Source of the DNA: JAHEGP01 sp963751595
Lineage (GTDB): Bacteria; Pseudomonadota; Gammaproteobacteria; Pseudomonadales; JAHEGP01
Direction of reading: 5' to 3'
NCBI GenBank assembly: GCA_963751595.1
Contig: CAVVVC010000001.1
Location: forward strand, 992,001-1,056,000
DNA length: 64,000 bases
The notes beneath the pieces were generated by a model. The model made no database searches. It was not told the DNA's origin and was given only the letters and a program-made list of their open reading frames with translations. A program made the position numbers and the translations under genes. Every line of letters starts with the position of its first letter. The stretch's first letter is position 1. Below, one piece after another: positions 27,797-37,810 of the stretch.

Positions 27797-29308
27797 TCAG
27801 TCACTGACGATCTCCACTAAATTGCAGAGTGTGCCCAGGTATTCGGGGTGCAGGCCCTCAGCGTGGCAAGTGATCGCTTGCGACAGTGGAGTGCCGTCAG
27901 CCAGCGTACCGGAGATTTGCGACTGATACTGGTTCTCGGAAACTTTTACCGCATCGGTCAGTTGCAGTTTGCCATGGAAAGTCCATTTTGACTCATCCGG
28001 GCGATCGACATGATCCGTGTAAACAAAGGGCCCACCAAATTGCCCGCCTTCGATTCGACAGTTTCCGTCTGAACTGCGGGTAACACCAGCCTGAAATTCG
28101 CCCCCCGTAATCCGACAATCATAGGCGTCTATCAAAAGCACAGGCCCCGAAAAAACGCCACCTGAAACCGACACGGGAAAATAGTGGAAAGTGGCTTTGC
28201 CGATATTGCCGCCGTGTATCTCAGCAGGCTGTTGATAGGCGACAAGCTCATCCACTGTGCCTCCGTGGATAATAACGTGGCCGGCATAGTTGCCGCCGAT
28301 TACGGAAGTCATCCGCCCGCCGTAGATATTCAACTCAGCGGAATCGTTGAAAATATCCCCGCTTATATCACCTCCATAAATGTTGGCTCGGTTACCCCAT
28401 ACGAGAAACACGCGGCCATGCACCTCGCCCCCATGGATATTCAGGGTATTGTAGTCAGGTGGATTGTCGTAGACGCTGGTCACTTCGGACAGCAGTCTGG
28501 CACCGTCAACGAGGTTTACGGTGGTCGCGTTGGTAATAGTAACCGCACCCGGTATGGTGTAGTCGATGGTGTGGGTGCCACCGTCATCGAAGCTGACAGT
28601 GTCGACGCTGCGCTCCTGTAGCGTCCAGCGCGCCACAGGGGCCTGGTAGTCACCGTTGTCATCAAAGAGTTGCGCAGATAATTCGCGTTCCAGGCCGCTA
28701 TCGGCAGGGAGCGCACCCAAATCGACGCGCAGCACCAGTGGTGCGGTATCGTCTGTTACCGCAGGCATGTGCACCTCATCACCGCCGATAACCTGGCAGC
28801 ACCAGAATGTGGCTTTGCTGTAAGCCCCGGTAAAACTGAAATACCCGGATTTGCGGTCCAGGTGGGCACCTTCCAATGGCTGGGGGTTTAACAAACCCCC
28901 AGCGGCATCCAACTGGTAACTGTACATGGCCACCGGCTTGGGGGGTGGCGGTGTGCTTTTCGCAAACACAGCTACCAAGGGTGGCATAGTAAGGCCCCAG
29001 CCGGTTTTTACCGCTTCAGCAGGTATATTGAACGCGCACGCATTACCCGTGCCGGCACAGTGGCTGTAATTCAACCATTGCTCAAACTCCCATCCATCCC
29101 TGGGGACGGCGTAGTAGGTCTCGTCATACTCGTGCACTACCAGGTTTTCGTTGCAGCTTTTTGCCCCCGCCAGGAAATCTTCGTAATAGCAATTGCGCGT
29201 GCCCGAGGCGGACAGCACATCGCCCTCCCCGACTATTTCGATGGGGTGACTGCAGCCAAACACCAGGCTGAGAACTGTTGCCAACGCAGTAGCTTTTGGA
29301 GTGTTCAT
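27797..29308 (-). CDS. Lipoprotein with paralogue-shared head and beta-helix repeats
   Basis: The 503-residue product begins with a lipoprotein signal (lipobox VFGC, Cys19). Residues 20 to about 235 form a Cys-containing head (SHPIEIVGEGDVLSASGTR, then YYAVPRDGWEFEQWLNY) that is clearly homologous to the head of the large lipoprotein at 30195. From about 250 to 440 come short repeats with the pattern N/I-x-I-x-GG (NIHGGEVHGRVF, NIYGGDISGDIF, IIHGGTVDEL), which predict a parallel beta-helix. This suggests a cell-surface carbohydrate-binding or adhesive lipoprotein; function unknown. ATG 29306-29308 is chosen over the first ATG because it starts the signal peptide. Confidence 0.8.
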   Translation of the reverse strand: MNTPKATALATVLSLVFGCSHPIEIVGEGDVLSASGTRNCYYEDFLAGAKSCNENLVVHEYDETYYAVPRDGWEFEQWLNYSHCAGTGNACAFNIPAEAVKTGWGLTMPPLVAVFAKSTPPPPKPVAMYSYQLDAAGGLLNPQPLEGAHLDRKSGYFSFTGAYSKATFWCCQVIGGDEVHMPAVTDDTAPLVLRVDLGALPADSGLERELSAQLFDDNGDYQAPVARWTLQERSVDTVSFDDGGTHTIDYTIPGAVTITNATTVNLVDGARLLSEVTSVYDNPPDYNTLNIHGGEVHGRVFLVWGNRANIYGGDISGDIFNDSAELNIYGGRMTSVIGGNYAGHVIIHGGTVDELVAYQQPAEIHGGNIGKATFHYFPVSVSGGVFSGPVLLIDAYDCRITGGEFQAGVTRSSDGNCRIEGGQFGGPFVYTDHVDRPDESKWTFHGKLQLTDAVKVSENQYQSQISGTLADGTPLSQAITCHAEGLHPEYLGTLCNLVEIVSD

Positions 29309-29727
29309 CAAACTCGCTGCGCCTCGTTCTCCTTTGCCATTGAACATCACCCAACAAAAACCAATAAAATGTGGTCTGCAGAAAAACGTACCGCTTCTGC
29401 ATACCTTGAGCTTTTTGCGCTTGCGTAGTTATGATTTTTATCAAAAATGGGCGAATTAGTTCGGACGCATACCTAACCGCCATACCTCCCCGATATTTGG
29501 AATTCTCGGCGAGAGATTGTGCGCGGTGCGGGATTTTTCGACTAAGGGCATAGCCGTAGCTATGGCCGCAGGAGGAAGACGTCCTACAGCGTGCAAGATC
29601 CGGCAAGAAACCCAATAGGCGCCCTACGCTACAATAGCAGGCACGCCGAAAAAGCGATTGCACGGCGCACTGAAATGTGGCGGCTAACACCACTGAGCGC
29701 TGTTACGCCCCTGGGCCGGGTCTCAGT
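29309..29727. other. Intergenic region upstream of the lipoprotein gene
   Basis: About 420 bases with no supported gene. The minus-strand promoter of the lipoprotein is expected near 29400-29450, an AT-rich stretch (GATTTTTATCAAAAATGG), but no clear box pair was identified. Confidence 0.4.
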
Positions 29728-29847
29728 TCAGCCGTAAAAATTGGCGGGTTTCGTGAGGATTCGACGCACTAGGTCTTCTACCAACAGGCGAGTCGTCAAA
29801 AATAGAATGAAACTTCCGACGATATAATCGACGCCAGCTTCGATCAT
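29728..29847 (-). CDS. Tiny putative membrane protein, overlapping the preceding mini-ORF
   Basis: A 39-codon frame whose ATG overlaps the stop of the mini-ORF upstream in the form ATGA, the usual sign of translational coupling. It encodes one hydrophobic helix (VDYIVGSFILFLTTRLLVEDLV) and a basic end (RRILTKPANFYG). Too short for a family call. It could be an independent small membrane protein, or the second half of one gene broken by a frameshift. Confidence 0.5.
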   Translation of the reverse strand: MIEAGVDYIVGSFILFLTTRLLVEDLVRRILTKPANFYG

Positions 29848-29999
29848 GTCCTGCGTAGGTAAATGCCATATTTCGTTCGCTCAGGGCGAGGCTCAAACAC
29901 TTCGGCATTGTTAAAAATAACCTGCTCCAGGACCTTGTCATGGGAGCAGTCGAACGAGTTCGCCGCAAATTCCTGTGATTGCATGGGGGCAATTCTCAC
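29844..29999 (-). CDS. Tiny ORF with perfect Shine-Dalgarno and GTG start
   Basis: AAGGAGG at 30005-30011 stands five bases before GTG 29997-29999 on the minus strand, followed by 51 codons: MRIAPMQSQEFAANSFD, CSHDKVLEQVIFNNAEVFEP, RPERTKYGIYLRRT. The protein is soluble and charged. It lies between two divergent paralogous lipoprotein genes and is coupled to the membrane mini-ORF downstream. No recognisable family; the ribosome-binding site is the best evidence that it is translated. Confidence 0.5.
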   Translation of the reverse strand: MRIAPMQSQEFAANSFDCSHDKVLEQVIFNNAEVFEPRPERTKYGIYLRRT

Positions 30000-30194
30000 G
30001 CGTACCTCCTTCAGGAAAGCAGATTAGAGTGAAGGGGGCCTGTTGCTGTTACCCGGCGGCAGAATTCTTGATCTGCCTCATTGAAAGGTCGAATTTTACC
30101 CGAGTGGCTTAGTTGGTCACGGTACAATGCACACATAATTACTATTGTAACTGCATGTCTAGGACCATGCAGATTCAACCGATACAGGGAACGT

Positions 30195-33100
30195 ATGATG
30201 AACTACGTAAAATACATCCTATTGCTCGGACTCCAGTCCACCCTTTTCGCATGTAGCCACCCCATAGAGATTATCGGTAAGGGCGACGTTTTGTCAGCCA
30301 CGGGTACACGCACGTGTTACCTGGAAGATTTCCAGGAAAAAAAGAAAACCTGCACAAAGAATATTGTGCTGGGCGAGTACACCGAGACCTACTATGCAGA
30401 ACCAAGAGACGGCTGGCAGTTTGACCAGTGGCTCAACTACTGTACGGATGCGGTTAAAAATGAATGTGGCTTCAATATTCCAGCCGACGCTGTGCAACAG
30501 CACTGGGGTGTTAAAGTACCCTCGCTAGTAGCCGTGTTTAAGCAAATTCCGGTAACACCTGCTGAACCTATTCCTGGACAATCGGCAACGCCCGGGCACC
30601 CTGCTCCAAAACCTGCGCCCGTTGCCAGATACAGTTACGATCTGGGCACGGACGGCAGACTGATAAACCCATTGCCATTGGAGGATGCAAAGCTTCAGAG
30701 AAAGACGGCACATTTCAGTTTCACGGGTGATTACAAACAAATCGGTTTCCGGTGCTGCAGGGTTTCGGATGGTGATGAAGCGCACGCACTCGGGGTCGAT
30801 GACTCCACACTAATTAAAGTATTGACCGTCGATCTGGCAGCGCTGCCAAAAAACGTTTGGACCCAACGTGAGCTTGATGCCGATTTGTTTTATGAAGATG
30901 GCACTATTGTCCGCAGTTCGACCTATTGGTTTCTGGAGCCCAAGGAAACCGAACCACTTGTGCCTGAGCTTAGACGTGGTCTCACTGAAATTTCGAAGAC
31001 CTCCAGAATACCCGCTGCTAAAGCTGATCAAAAGGAAATCGCGGTTTACAGCCGTGACTCGGCACTGCGCAGGGCAGTCAATAAGACCAGCGCCTTGACG
31101 GTTACCGACTCCCCGCGTATCGATAACGATGAAACTCTGGTGGGCACGAGTGAGATTAACCAGATGACCGGCGAGGTCGATGGTGGCAGTACCACGCTTA
31201 ATCCAATGCCGAGCTTTACGACTGACTTGTCGGACGGCCCGACGCAGGTCGTGCTGCAGGGCCCGGACCTCGTCGAGGACGCGGTGATAACCGCCTGGCG
31301 GGTAAGGAACAGTGCCTGGCTGGATGGCCGAAACCAGAATCACGGCGGGGACAACGGATCGTCATCCGGTTTGGGATTGGATCCACGGGATGCTTATGAA
31401 GCGTATGGCGACGTTAAGGACGCTCAACAGAAAATGCTCTTTCGCTTCGACCTGAGCGGGATTCCTGCAGGCGCAACCATTGATAACGCCATACTCGGCA
31501 TCTATAACGCCTACACTGATGGGTATGACATACCCATTTACCGGGTAAAAACACCCTGGGTTGAAGGCGAGGGTAACTACTGGGACTGGTACCCCACCAG
31601 CGCAGCCGGCGTTACGTATCTTTACCCTGACAAGAGCAACACCGCCATAACGTGGGCTGCCGAGGGCCTGTTAGCCGGCACGGACTATGATAGTGCGGCC
31701 GCCGGAACGATCCGTTTGGGTGGTACTCCATCGGCTATGCGAAGCAGCACGAACCTCGCGGCGTTGGTCCAGGGCTGGGTTGATGGCGACTACGCCAACT
31801 TTGGCATGCTGCTTGCGATGGCTCCTTCGGGAAACAGTCGTTTAGGCATTGCCAACTGGATTCCGACTACGGAGAATGCCGCAGCGGCAAATCGGCCCAA
31901 GCTAACCATCACCTATACCGACTCCTCCCCCCCCGACCCCGGTGTGCCGGGCATCGCGACCGATCCCAATCCTTCCGATAACGCAACCGGCACGTCGGTG
32001 ACAACAGATCTGGGGTGGACGGCGGGGAGCAACGCCAACAGTCATGATGTCTATTTCGGGACTGCGCCTCCGGGAGACTTTCAGGGGAACCAGGCCGGCA
32101 CGACTTTTGATCCTGGCGTACTGCAGCCCAATACGACTTACTACTGGCGCATCGACGAGGTCAACGACGCGGGCACCACACCCAGTACGGTGTGGAGCTT
32201 CACAACTGACGTGTCGGACGGCCCGACGCAGGTCGTGCTGCAGGGCCCGGACCTCGTCGAGGACGCGGTGATAACCGCCTGGCGGGTAAGGAACAGTGCC
32301 TGGCTGGATGGCCGAAACCAGAATCACGGCGGGGACAACGGATCGTCATCCGGTTTGGGATTGGATCCACGGGATGCTTATGAAGCGTATGGCGACGTTA
32401 AGGACGCTCAACAGAAAATACTCTTTCGCTTCGACCTGAGCGGGATTCCTGCAGGCGCAACCATTGATAACGCCATACTCGGCATCTATAACGCCTACAC
32501 TGATGGGTATGACATACCCATTTACCGGGTAAAAACACCCTGGGTTGAAGGCGAGGGTAACTACTGGGACTGGTACCCCACCAGCGCAGCCGGCGTTACG
32601 TATCTTTACCCTGACAAGAGCAACACCGCCATAACGTGGGCTGCCGAGGGCCTGTTGGCCGGCACGGACTATGATAGTGTGGCCGCCGGAACAATCCGTT
32701 TGGGTGGTACTCCATCGGCTATGCGAAGCAGCACGAACCTCGCTGCGTTGGTCCAGGGCTGGGTTGATGGCGACTACGCCAACTTTGGCATGCTGCTTGC
32801 GATGGCTCCTTCGGGAAACAGTCGTTTAGGCATTGCCAACTGGATTCCGACTACGGAGAATGCCGCAGCGGCAAATCGGCCCAAGCTAACCATCACCTAT
32901 ACCGACTCCTCCCCCCCCGACCCCGGTGTGCCGGGCATCGCGACCGATCCCAATCCTTCCGATAACGCAACCGGCACGTCGGTGACAACAGATCTGGGGT
33001 GGACGGCGGGGAGCAACGCCAACAGTCATGATGTCTATTTCGGGACTGCGCCTCCGGGAGACTTTCAGGGGAACCAGGCCGGCACGACTTTTGATCCTGG

Positions 33101-35414
33101 CGTACTGCAGCCCAATACGACTTACTACTGGCGCATCGACGAGGTCAACGACGCGGGCACCACACCCAGTACGGTGTGGAGCTTCACAACTGACGTGTCG
33201 GACGGCCCGACGCAGGTCGTGCTGCAGGGCCCGGACCTCGTCGAGGACGCGGTGATAACCGCCTGGCGGGTAAGGAACAGTGCCTGGCTGGATGGCCGAA
33301 ACCAGAATCACGGCGGGGACAACGGATCGTCATCCGGTTTGGGATTGGATCCACGGGATGCTTATGAAGCGTATGGCGACGTTAAGGACGCTCAACAGAA
33401 AATGCTCTTTCGCTTCGACCTGAGCGGGATTCCTGCAGGCGCAACCATTGATAACGCCATACTCGGCATCTATAACGCCTACACTGATGGGTATGACATA
33501 CCCATTTACCGGGTAAAAACACCCTGGGTTGAAGGCGAGGGTAACTACTGGGACTGGTACCCCACCAGCGCAGCCGGCGTTACGTATCTTTACCCTGACA
33601 AGAGCAACACCGCCATAACGTGGGCTGCCGAGGGCCTGTTAGCCGGCACGGACTATGATAGTGCGGCCGCCGGAACGATCCGTTTGGGTGGTACTCCATC
33701 GGCTATGCGAAGCAGCACGAACCTCGCGGCGTTGGTCCAGGGCTGGGTTGATGGCGACTACGCCAACTTTGGCATGCTGCTTGCGATGGCTCCTTCGGGA
33801 AACAGTCGTTTAGGCATTGCCAACTGGATTCCGACTACGGAGAATGCCGCAGCGGCAAATCGGCCCAAGCTAACCATCACCTATACCGACTCCTCCCCCC
33901 CCGACCCCGGTGTGCCGGGCATCGCGACCGACCCCAATCCTTCTGATAACGCAACCGGCACGTCGGTGACAACAGATCTGGGGTGGACGGCGGGGAGCAA
34001 CGCCAACAGTCATGATGTCTATTTCGGGACTGCGCCTCCGGGAGACTTTCAGGGGAACCAGGCCGGCACGACTTTCGATCCTGGCGTACTGCAGCCCAAT
34101 ACGACTTACTACTGGCGCATCGACGAGGTCAATGACGCGGGTACCGCAGCCGGCACGGTGTGGAGCTTCAAGACCGGACTTGACGCGGGAGTGGATAAGA
34201 GCGGCTGGATCCAAAGCAGTGAGGTCTGGAGCGGCGTCATCAATATCATAGGCGATACGACGATTTCTGGCGCAAGCACCGTCGTGACGGTGTTGCCGGG
34301 AACCCGGATCGTCTACAAGGGGGGCTACATACTCTTAACCAAAGACAGGAGCCGGCTGCTGATGAACGCCACTGCAGAGTCGCCGATTATCGTCGATGCA
34401 CGAGCCACGGGCGGGAAACTAGAGATTCGGGGTGGTCAGGGCGAAATCCGCTTCTCCAGGCTGCTGAACATCAGCTTGTCTGCGACCTATCCAGTGCTGG
34501 AGCCGCCTTTGCTGGTATTTGAGGATAACATCAGCCTGGGAAGTTTCTATTCAGGTCAGCAGGCATCGATCATCAAGCGAAACTACTTTGGTATCTACGG
34601 CGATTTTATTCCAGGCACCGGACCGTCACCCTTTACTGGTTCCGCTGCGGGTTCGGAGGTTATTGATAACGTCTTCAATGGGGGAACCTGGGTCGCGCAA
34701 GCGCCCAAAGGCACCTTGCGGGGCAACGTCTTCGTCTCCGAAACAGTTCCTGAGGGAGCGAGCCAGAACGATTACTCCCACGAGCATGTGCTCGGTATGG
34801 CGCCGAACTGTTTGTTTGAGCGGAATATCTTCGTCGGTAAGAGCTATGGAGCAATAATGGCGATAGGTGCCAATTACGGCAGTTACTGTTTGGTCCGGAA
34901 CAATACCATTGATATGCGTGGCGTGGGAGACGGAATTTATTTTCATCTGACCACGTCTCCCGTCGTTGGCATGGAGCTTAGAAACAATCTGTTCATGCGG
35001 ACGACGCACAGCATCAACGATGAGCAAAAACAGACGGATTCGGTCACGTATACCGACTACAATCTGTTCTCGGATGTCGGTGATCGTTATCTAAAGGTCT
35101 CGATGAGTGACAAGGTTGAGGGTGATGACGGCTACGGCCTGCACGATGTGGAGGTTCAGAATCCCGAAGACGTCATCGTTGATCCCACTGCGGGCTATCC
35201 CTTCCCCTACAGCCAGGCCGAGATTATCGCCGGCAGCGTTACGCCAACTGATATGCTTGATTTCTACCGGCGCGCCTATTCGCTCAAGCCGAATTCCGCA
35301 GCGATCAATGCCGGCTCACCGGTCGATGCAGACGACCCGGAGGTGAGGGATGGACAGTGTGATATCGGGGCTCTGGAATATCAGTTCCCTGAAACGGCGG
35401 TGTTGACCCAGTGA
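30195..35414 (+). CDS. Giant lipoprotein: shared head, three DNRLRE-Fn3 repeats, C-terminal beta-helix
   Basis: A 1739-residue lipoprotein (lipobox LFAC, Cys20; AGGGA before ATG 30195). The head to about residue 260 (SHPIEIIGKGDVLSATGTR, YYAEPRDGWQFDQWLNY) matches the lipoprotein at 27797. Residues about 344-1327 are three near-identical 328-residue repeats. Each has a jelly-roll-like DNRLRE domain (FRFDLSGIPAGATIDNAILGIYN) and an Fn3-like domain (DPNPSDNATGTSVTTDLGWTAG ... NTTYYWRIDEVNDAG). Residues 1330-1739 form a right-handed beta-helix (ending NAGSPVDADDPEVRDGQCDIGALEYQ, the choice-of-anchor style ending of such proteins). It is probably a surface polysaccharide-binding or -degrading protein; no catalytic motif could be assigned. 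Confidence 0.85.
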   Translation: MMNYVKYILLLGLQSTLFACSHPIEIIGKGDVLSATGTRTCYLEDFQEKKKTCTKNIVLGEYTETYYAEPRDGWQFDQWLNYCTDAVKNECGFNIPADAVQQHWGVKVPSLVAVFKQIPVTPAEPIPGQSATPGHPAPKPAPVARYSYDLGTDGRLINPLPLEDAKLQRKTAHFSFTGDYKQIGFRCCRVSDGDEAHALGVDDSTLIKVLTVDLAALPKNVWTQRELDADLFYEDGTIVRSSTYWFLEPKETEPLVPELRRGLTEISKTSRIPAAKADQKEIAVYSRDSALRRAVNKTSALTVTDSPRIDNDETLVGTSEINQMTGEVDGGSTTLNPMPSFTTDLSDGPTQVVLQGPDLVEDAVITAWRVRNSAWLDGRNQNHGGDNGSSSGLGLDPRDAYEAYGDVKDAQQKMLFRFDLSGIPAGATIDNAILGIYNAYTDGYDIPIYRVKTPWVEGEGNYWDWYPTSAAGVTYLYPDKSNTAITWAAEGLLAGTDYDSAAAGTIRLGGTPSAMRSSTNLAALVQGWVDGDYANFGMLLAMAPSGNSRLGIANWIPTTENAAAANRPKLTITYTDSSPPDPGVPGIATDPNPSDNATGTSVTTDLGWTAGSNANSHDVYFGTAPPGDFQGNQAGTTFDPGVLQPNTTYYWRIDEVNDAGTTPSTVWSFTTDVSDGPTQVVLQGPDLVEDAVITAWRVRNSAWLDGRNQNHGGDNGSSSGLGLDPRDAYEAYGDVKDAQQKILFRFDLSGIPAGATIDNAILGIYNAYTDGYDIPIYRVKTPWVEGEGNYWDWYPTSAAGVTYLYPDKSNTAITWAAEGLLAGTDYDSVAAGTIRLGGTPSAMRSSTNLAALVQGWVDGDYANFGMLLAMAPSGNSRLGIANWIPTTENAAAANRPKLTITYTDSSPPDPGVPGIATDPNPSDNATGTSVTTDLGWTAGSNANSHDVYFGTAPPGDFQGNQAGTTFDPGVLQPNTTYYWRIDEVNDAGTTPSTVWSFTTDVSDGPTQVVLQGPDLVEDAVITAWRVRNSAWLDGRNQNHGGDNGSSSGLGLDPRDAYEAYGDVKDAQQKMLFRFDLSGIPAGATIDNAILGIYNAYTDGYDIPIYRVKTPWVEGEGNYWDWYPTSAAGVTYLYPDKSNTAITWAAEGLLAGTDYDSAAAGTIRLGGTPSAMRSSTNLAALVQGWVDGDYANFGMLLAMAPSGNSRLGIANWIPTTENAAAANRPKLTITYTDSSPPDPGVPGIATDPNPSDNATGTSVTTDLGWTAGSNANSHDVYFGTAPPGDFQGNQAGTTFDPGVLQPNTTYYWRIDEVNDAGTAAGTVWSFKTGLDAGVDKSGWIQSSEVWSGVINIIGDTTISGASTVVTVLPGTRIVYKGGYILLTKDRSRLLMNATAESPIIVDARATGGKLEIRGGQGEIRFSRLLNISLSATYPVLEPPLLVFEDNISLGSFYSGQQASIIKRNYFGIYGDFIPGTGPSPFTGSAAGSEVIDNVFNGGTWVAQAPKGTLRGNVFVSETVPEGASQNDYSHEHVLGMAPNCLFERNIFVGKSYGAIMAIGANYGSYCLVRNNTIDMRGVGDGIYFHLTTSPVVGMELRNNLFMRTTHSINDEQKQTDSVTYTDYNLFSDVGDRYLKVSMSDKVEGDDGYGLHDVEVQNPEDVIVDPTAGYPFPYSQAEIIAGSVTPTDMLDFYRRAYSLKPNSAAINAGSPVDADDPEVRDGQCDIGALEYQFPETAVLTQ
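31225..34176 (+). repeat. Three tandem 984-bp in-frame repeats
   Basis: Near 31225, 32209 and 33193 the same 984 bases begin (GTCGGACGGCCCGACGCAGG). The copies differ only at scattered single bases (for example AAAATG/AAAATA, GTGCGG/GTGTGG), including at silent positions, so they arose recently or are kept alike by recombination. The period is 328 codons. Confidence 0.97.
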
Positions 35415-35455
35415 ATTAGTGGCCTGGAACTTTCTTATTTAACAGCATGCTCCTA

Positions 35456-35775
35456 GTGTCCCTTAGCATAAGTTCGCCCTGCATTCAGTTTGTCCGATAG
35501 CCGGGCAATGGACTCAACGATTTGGTCGGCTGTCTTCTTCCATACAAACGGGTTGGGGTCTTTGTTGTAGATGTCCAAGTGCTCACGGATAGCTGATTCT
35601 AGCTCTCGTGTGCTGCGATGCGAGTTTCTCTTGATCCACCGCTGCGAGATCAGGGCAAAGAATCGCTCGTCGACCAAATTTATCCACGATGCTGATGTCG
35701 GAGTAAAGTGCACGTGGTAACGCGGGTGCGAAGCAAACCAGGCACGCACCTTTTCAGTTTTATGTGTGCCGTAGT
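35456..35775 (-). pseudogene. IS630-family remnant, C-terminal half of transposase
   Basis: An element end GTGTCCCTTAGCATAAGTTCGCC starts at 35456 after a TA dinucleotide, the usual IS630 target. The minus-strand frame to 35453 gives the end of an IS630 DDE transposase: NYGTHKTEKVRAWFASHP, then FTPTSASWINLVDERFFALI with the last catalytic acid region, and DIYNKDPNPFVWKKTADQI. The N-terminal half is cut off by the neighbouring IS5/IS1182-like insertion. An N-terminal IS630 half with a similar terminus sits at 45252. Confidence 0.85.
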
Positions 35776-35777
35776 TA

Positions 35778-37498
35778 GAGCCTGCTCATAAATTTGCCAG
35801 CGGTGCATATTCCAACACTGGGCGCCGCCACCGCTCCAACCACGCCCGCCATTGCCCGACACAGGTTTTGACGAGGTTCGGGAGCCCGTGTTCCCCTCCA
35901 GCCCAGGTCTTTCTCCAGAGCCAATAAAACGCCTGCAACAGGATCAACAGGTTCATCACCAGAAAGATGCTGTTGATCCACGCCCTGGACGTATCGGATC
36001 GCTTCGCCCGGATGTAGTTGAGTCGGTAGCCGTTCTTGCCCTGACCGAACTTGCCCTCAATCGGAATCCGCTGCAAATACGCTTCGCGTCGCATGGCTGC
36101 CAGCCGTTTCAGCGCCCCCTGGTTTTCCTCGGTCACTTTCTTCGGCCTGCCCAGGGGCTTTCCTGCAAAACGGATGCCGCGGTCTCTGAGGTATCGACGG
36201 TTGTCCCGGCTACCGTAAAGCGTGTCGCCCAGAACCACTGCAGGATAGACACCATGATGCTCCCGATAGGCCTCGACTTGTGAGGGCAAGTCATGGCCTT
36301 CATGGAAAGCATCCCACCGCAGGTGATCGACTCGCGCCACACCGTCACCGATGAGAGCTGACACTGAGCTTGGCACCAGACTCCGTCGGCTTGTCCACTT
36401 TGCCGCGAACAATCGGCCGCACGTACGGCTGGCTGATGCTCACGATGCGATCATCGCAACGTCTGGTCTTGCTGTGGTACATCGCCCACTGTTGAGCAAG
36501 CACATGCTGGATCACCCAGTACCGGTGCAACAACCAGCGTGGCAAGGGTAATGGCCTATAAGCCGGAAAGTGCGTTAACAGCTGCTCAATGTGGCCCAGG
36601 TTGCGGCGTAGGTACTGCAGCTGTTGCTTGATGCCACGGCGTATCAACTTTGCGCCCGGGCGCTTCTTCTTCACGATGGCGAGGTAGGCCTTGCGCGCTT
36701 TGTGACGGTAGGTCCGGGGCTTATGCGTCAGCCCTGCCTTGGCATAGAGCCGGTCGATGATCTGTTCGCTGAACTCCCTGGCCTCATTCAGCAGGCTAAG
36801 GTCTGTCGGGAAGCGGATCGCCTGCGGTGCAACGGTGGCATCGAGGATCAGCTTTCCCTGATTCGTCGCTTCTTCTGAGGTAGACGCCGGCTCGCCAGCC
36901 GAGCCCCCCGGTGGCGGGTTATCGTCATCGGAATTCTCCGCCGGTGTTTGCCGCTTTGCCACCCCCTTCTTCGCTTTGTCTTTGTCCACAGCCTCGATGA
37001 CCGCCTCGTAAAAAACATCAATCAAAACACGGCTTGCCCCATACGCTTGCGGATCTCGACAAACAACGACGGGACGAATGGGGCTTCCATCTGATAACCG
37101 GGCAAGCCGACGAAGTATTGGAGATAGGGGTTTTCCTGAATCTGTGCCACGGTCTCCCGGTCGGAGAGGTCCAGCTTGTGCTTGATAATCACAGCACCGA
37201 CGACCAGGCTGGCATCTTTGGTCGGCCGCCGTTGTGTGCTGGAAAGGCCTTCGTAATAGGCCTCGGCCACCGCGCCCCCGGGAATGCACTGACTCATCTT
37301 AATCCAGCGGTTGTTTTCATCCAGCGCGGTCTGGAGGGGCCGATCAAACTCTGCCAGGGAGAGCTGTCGATGATTCTGTGTTCGGATCATGGGTGCACGC
37401 TTTTTTGAAGGTGGGGGCTTGTTTTTCGTGCACCATTGTACCGCTGAAACGAGTAAATACCTATATACATCAATGTATTACAGTTTATGAGCAGGCTC
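35778..37498. mobile_element. IS5/IS1182-like insertion sequence with perfect 15-17 bp terminal inverted repeats
   Basis: TAGAGCCTGCTCATAAA at 35776-35792 is repeated inverted at 37484-37500. If the element is taken as 35778-37498 it is flanked by TA on both sides, a possible two-base target duplication. It separates IS630 from IS4 remnants. Confidence 0.85.
35786..37390 (-). pseudogene. IS5/IS1182-family transposase with two frameshifts
   Basis: Read on the minus strand, the transposase starts at 37390 (MIRTQNHRQLSLAEFDRPLQ, KMSQCIPGGAVAEAYYEGLS), shifts frame near 37022-37030, continues in the frame to 36345 (VFYEAVIEAVDKDKAKKG, KLILDATVAPQAIRFPTDLSLLNEAREF with the first catalytic Asp), shifts again near 36345-36360, and ends in the frame to 35786 (PAVVLGDTLYGSRDNRRYL, RIPIEGKFGQGKNGYRLNYI with the second Asp and the catalytic Glu). 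It is inactive as written although the inverted repeats are intact, so decay is recent, or the shifts are sequence errors. Confidence 0.85.
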
Positions 37499-37680
37499 TA
37501 TTTAAAGTTCGCCAGCTCCATTGGAGAAAGCCTGCAACAGATCCTTCAGCTTTTACAGCTCAATAAATTCGAACGCCGTGACCTGCTGAGACTACTTCGG
37601 GGAGACCCTCCAGAGCTTCCAGATTCACACTATCAAACCAACCTGCAATTCTCTTGCAAGTATATGGGACACCAGTGATA
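37499..37680 (+). pseudogene. IS4-family transposase C-terminal remnant
   Basis: The plus-strand frame LKFASSIGESLQQILQLLQLN, then FERRDLLRLLRGDPPELPDSHYQ is nearly identical to the C-terminus of the IS4 transposase at 46332. It ends in an element terminus TGGGACACCAGTGAT. It is cut on the left by the IS5/IS1182-like element. Confidence 0.88.
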
Positions 37681-37810
37681 GTTGATATATATCAAAGGCC
37701 TTTTTTTTCTTGGTGCTAAATTAGAATCGTTGAAGTTAAACGTGACTTATAAAGCGGTTTGCCTTGGCTGATGGTCTGGCAATTCATCGCACACATAGAG
37801 AGATATTCTT

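Noticed and set aside
31902..33311. Repeated 141-codon minus-strand frames in the lipoprotein repeats
   Set aside because: They recur only because the DNA repeats; no domain or ribosome-binding site.
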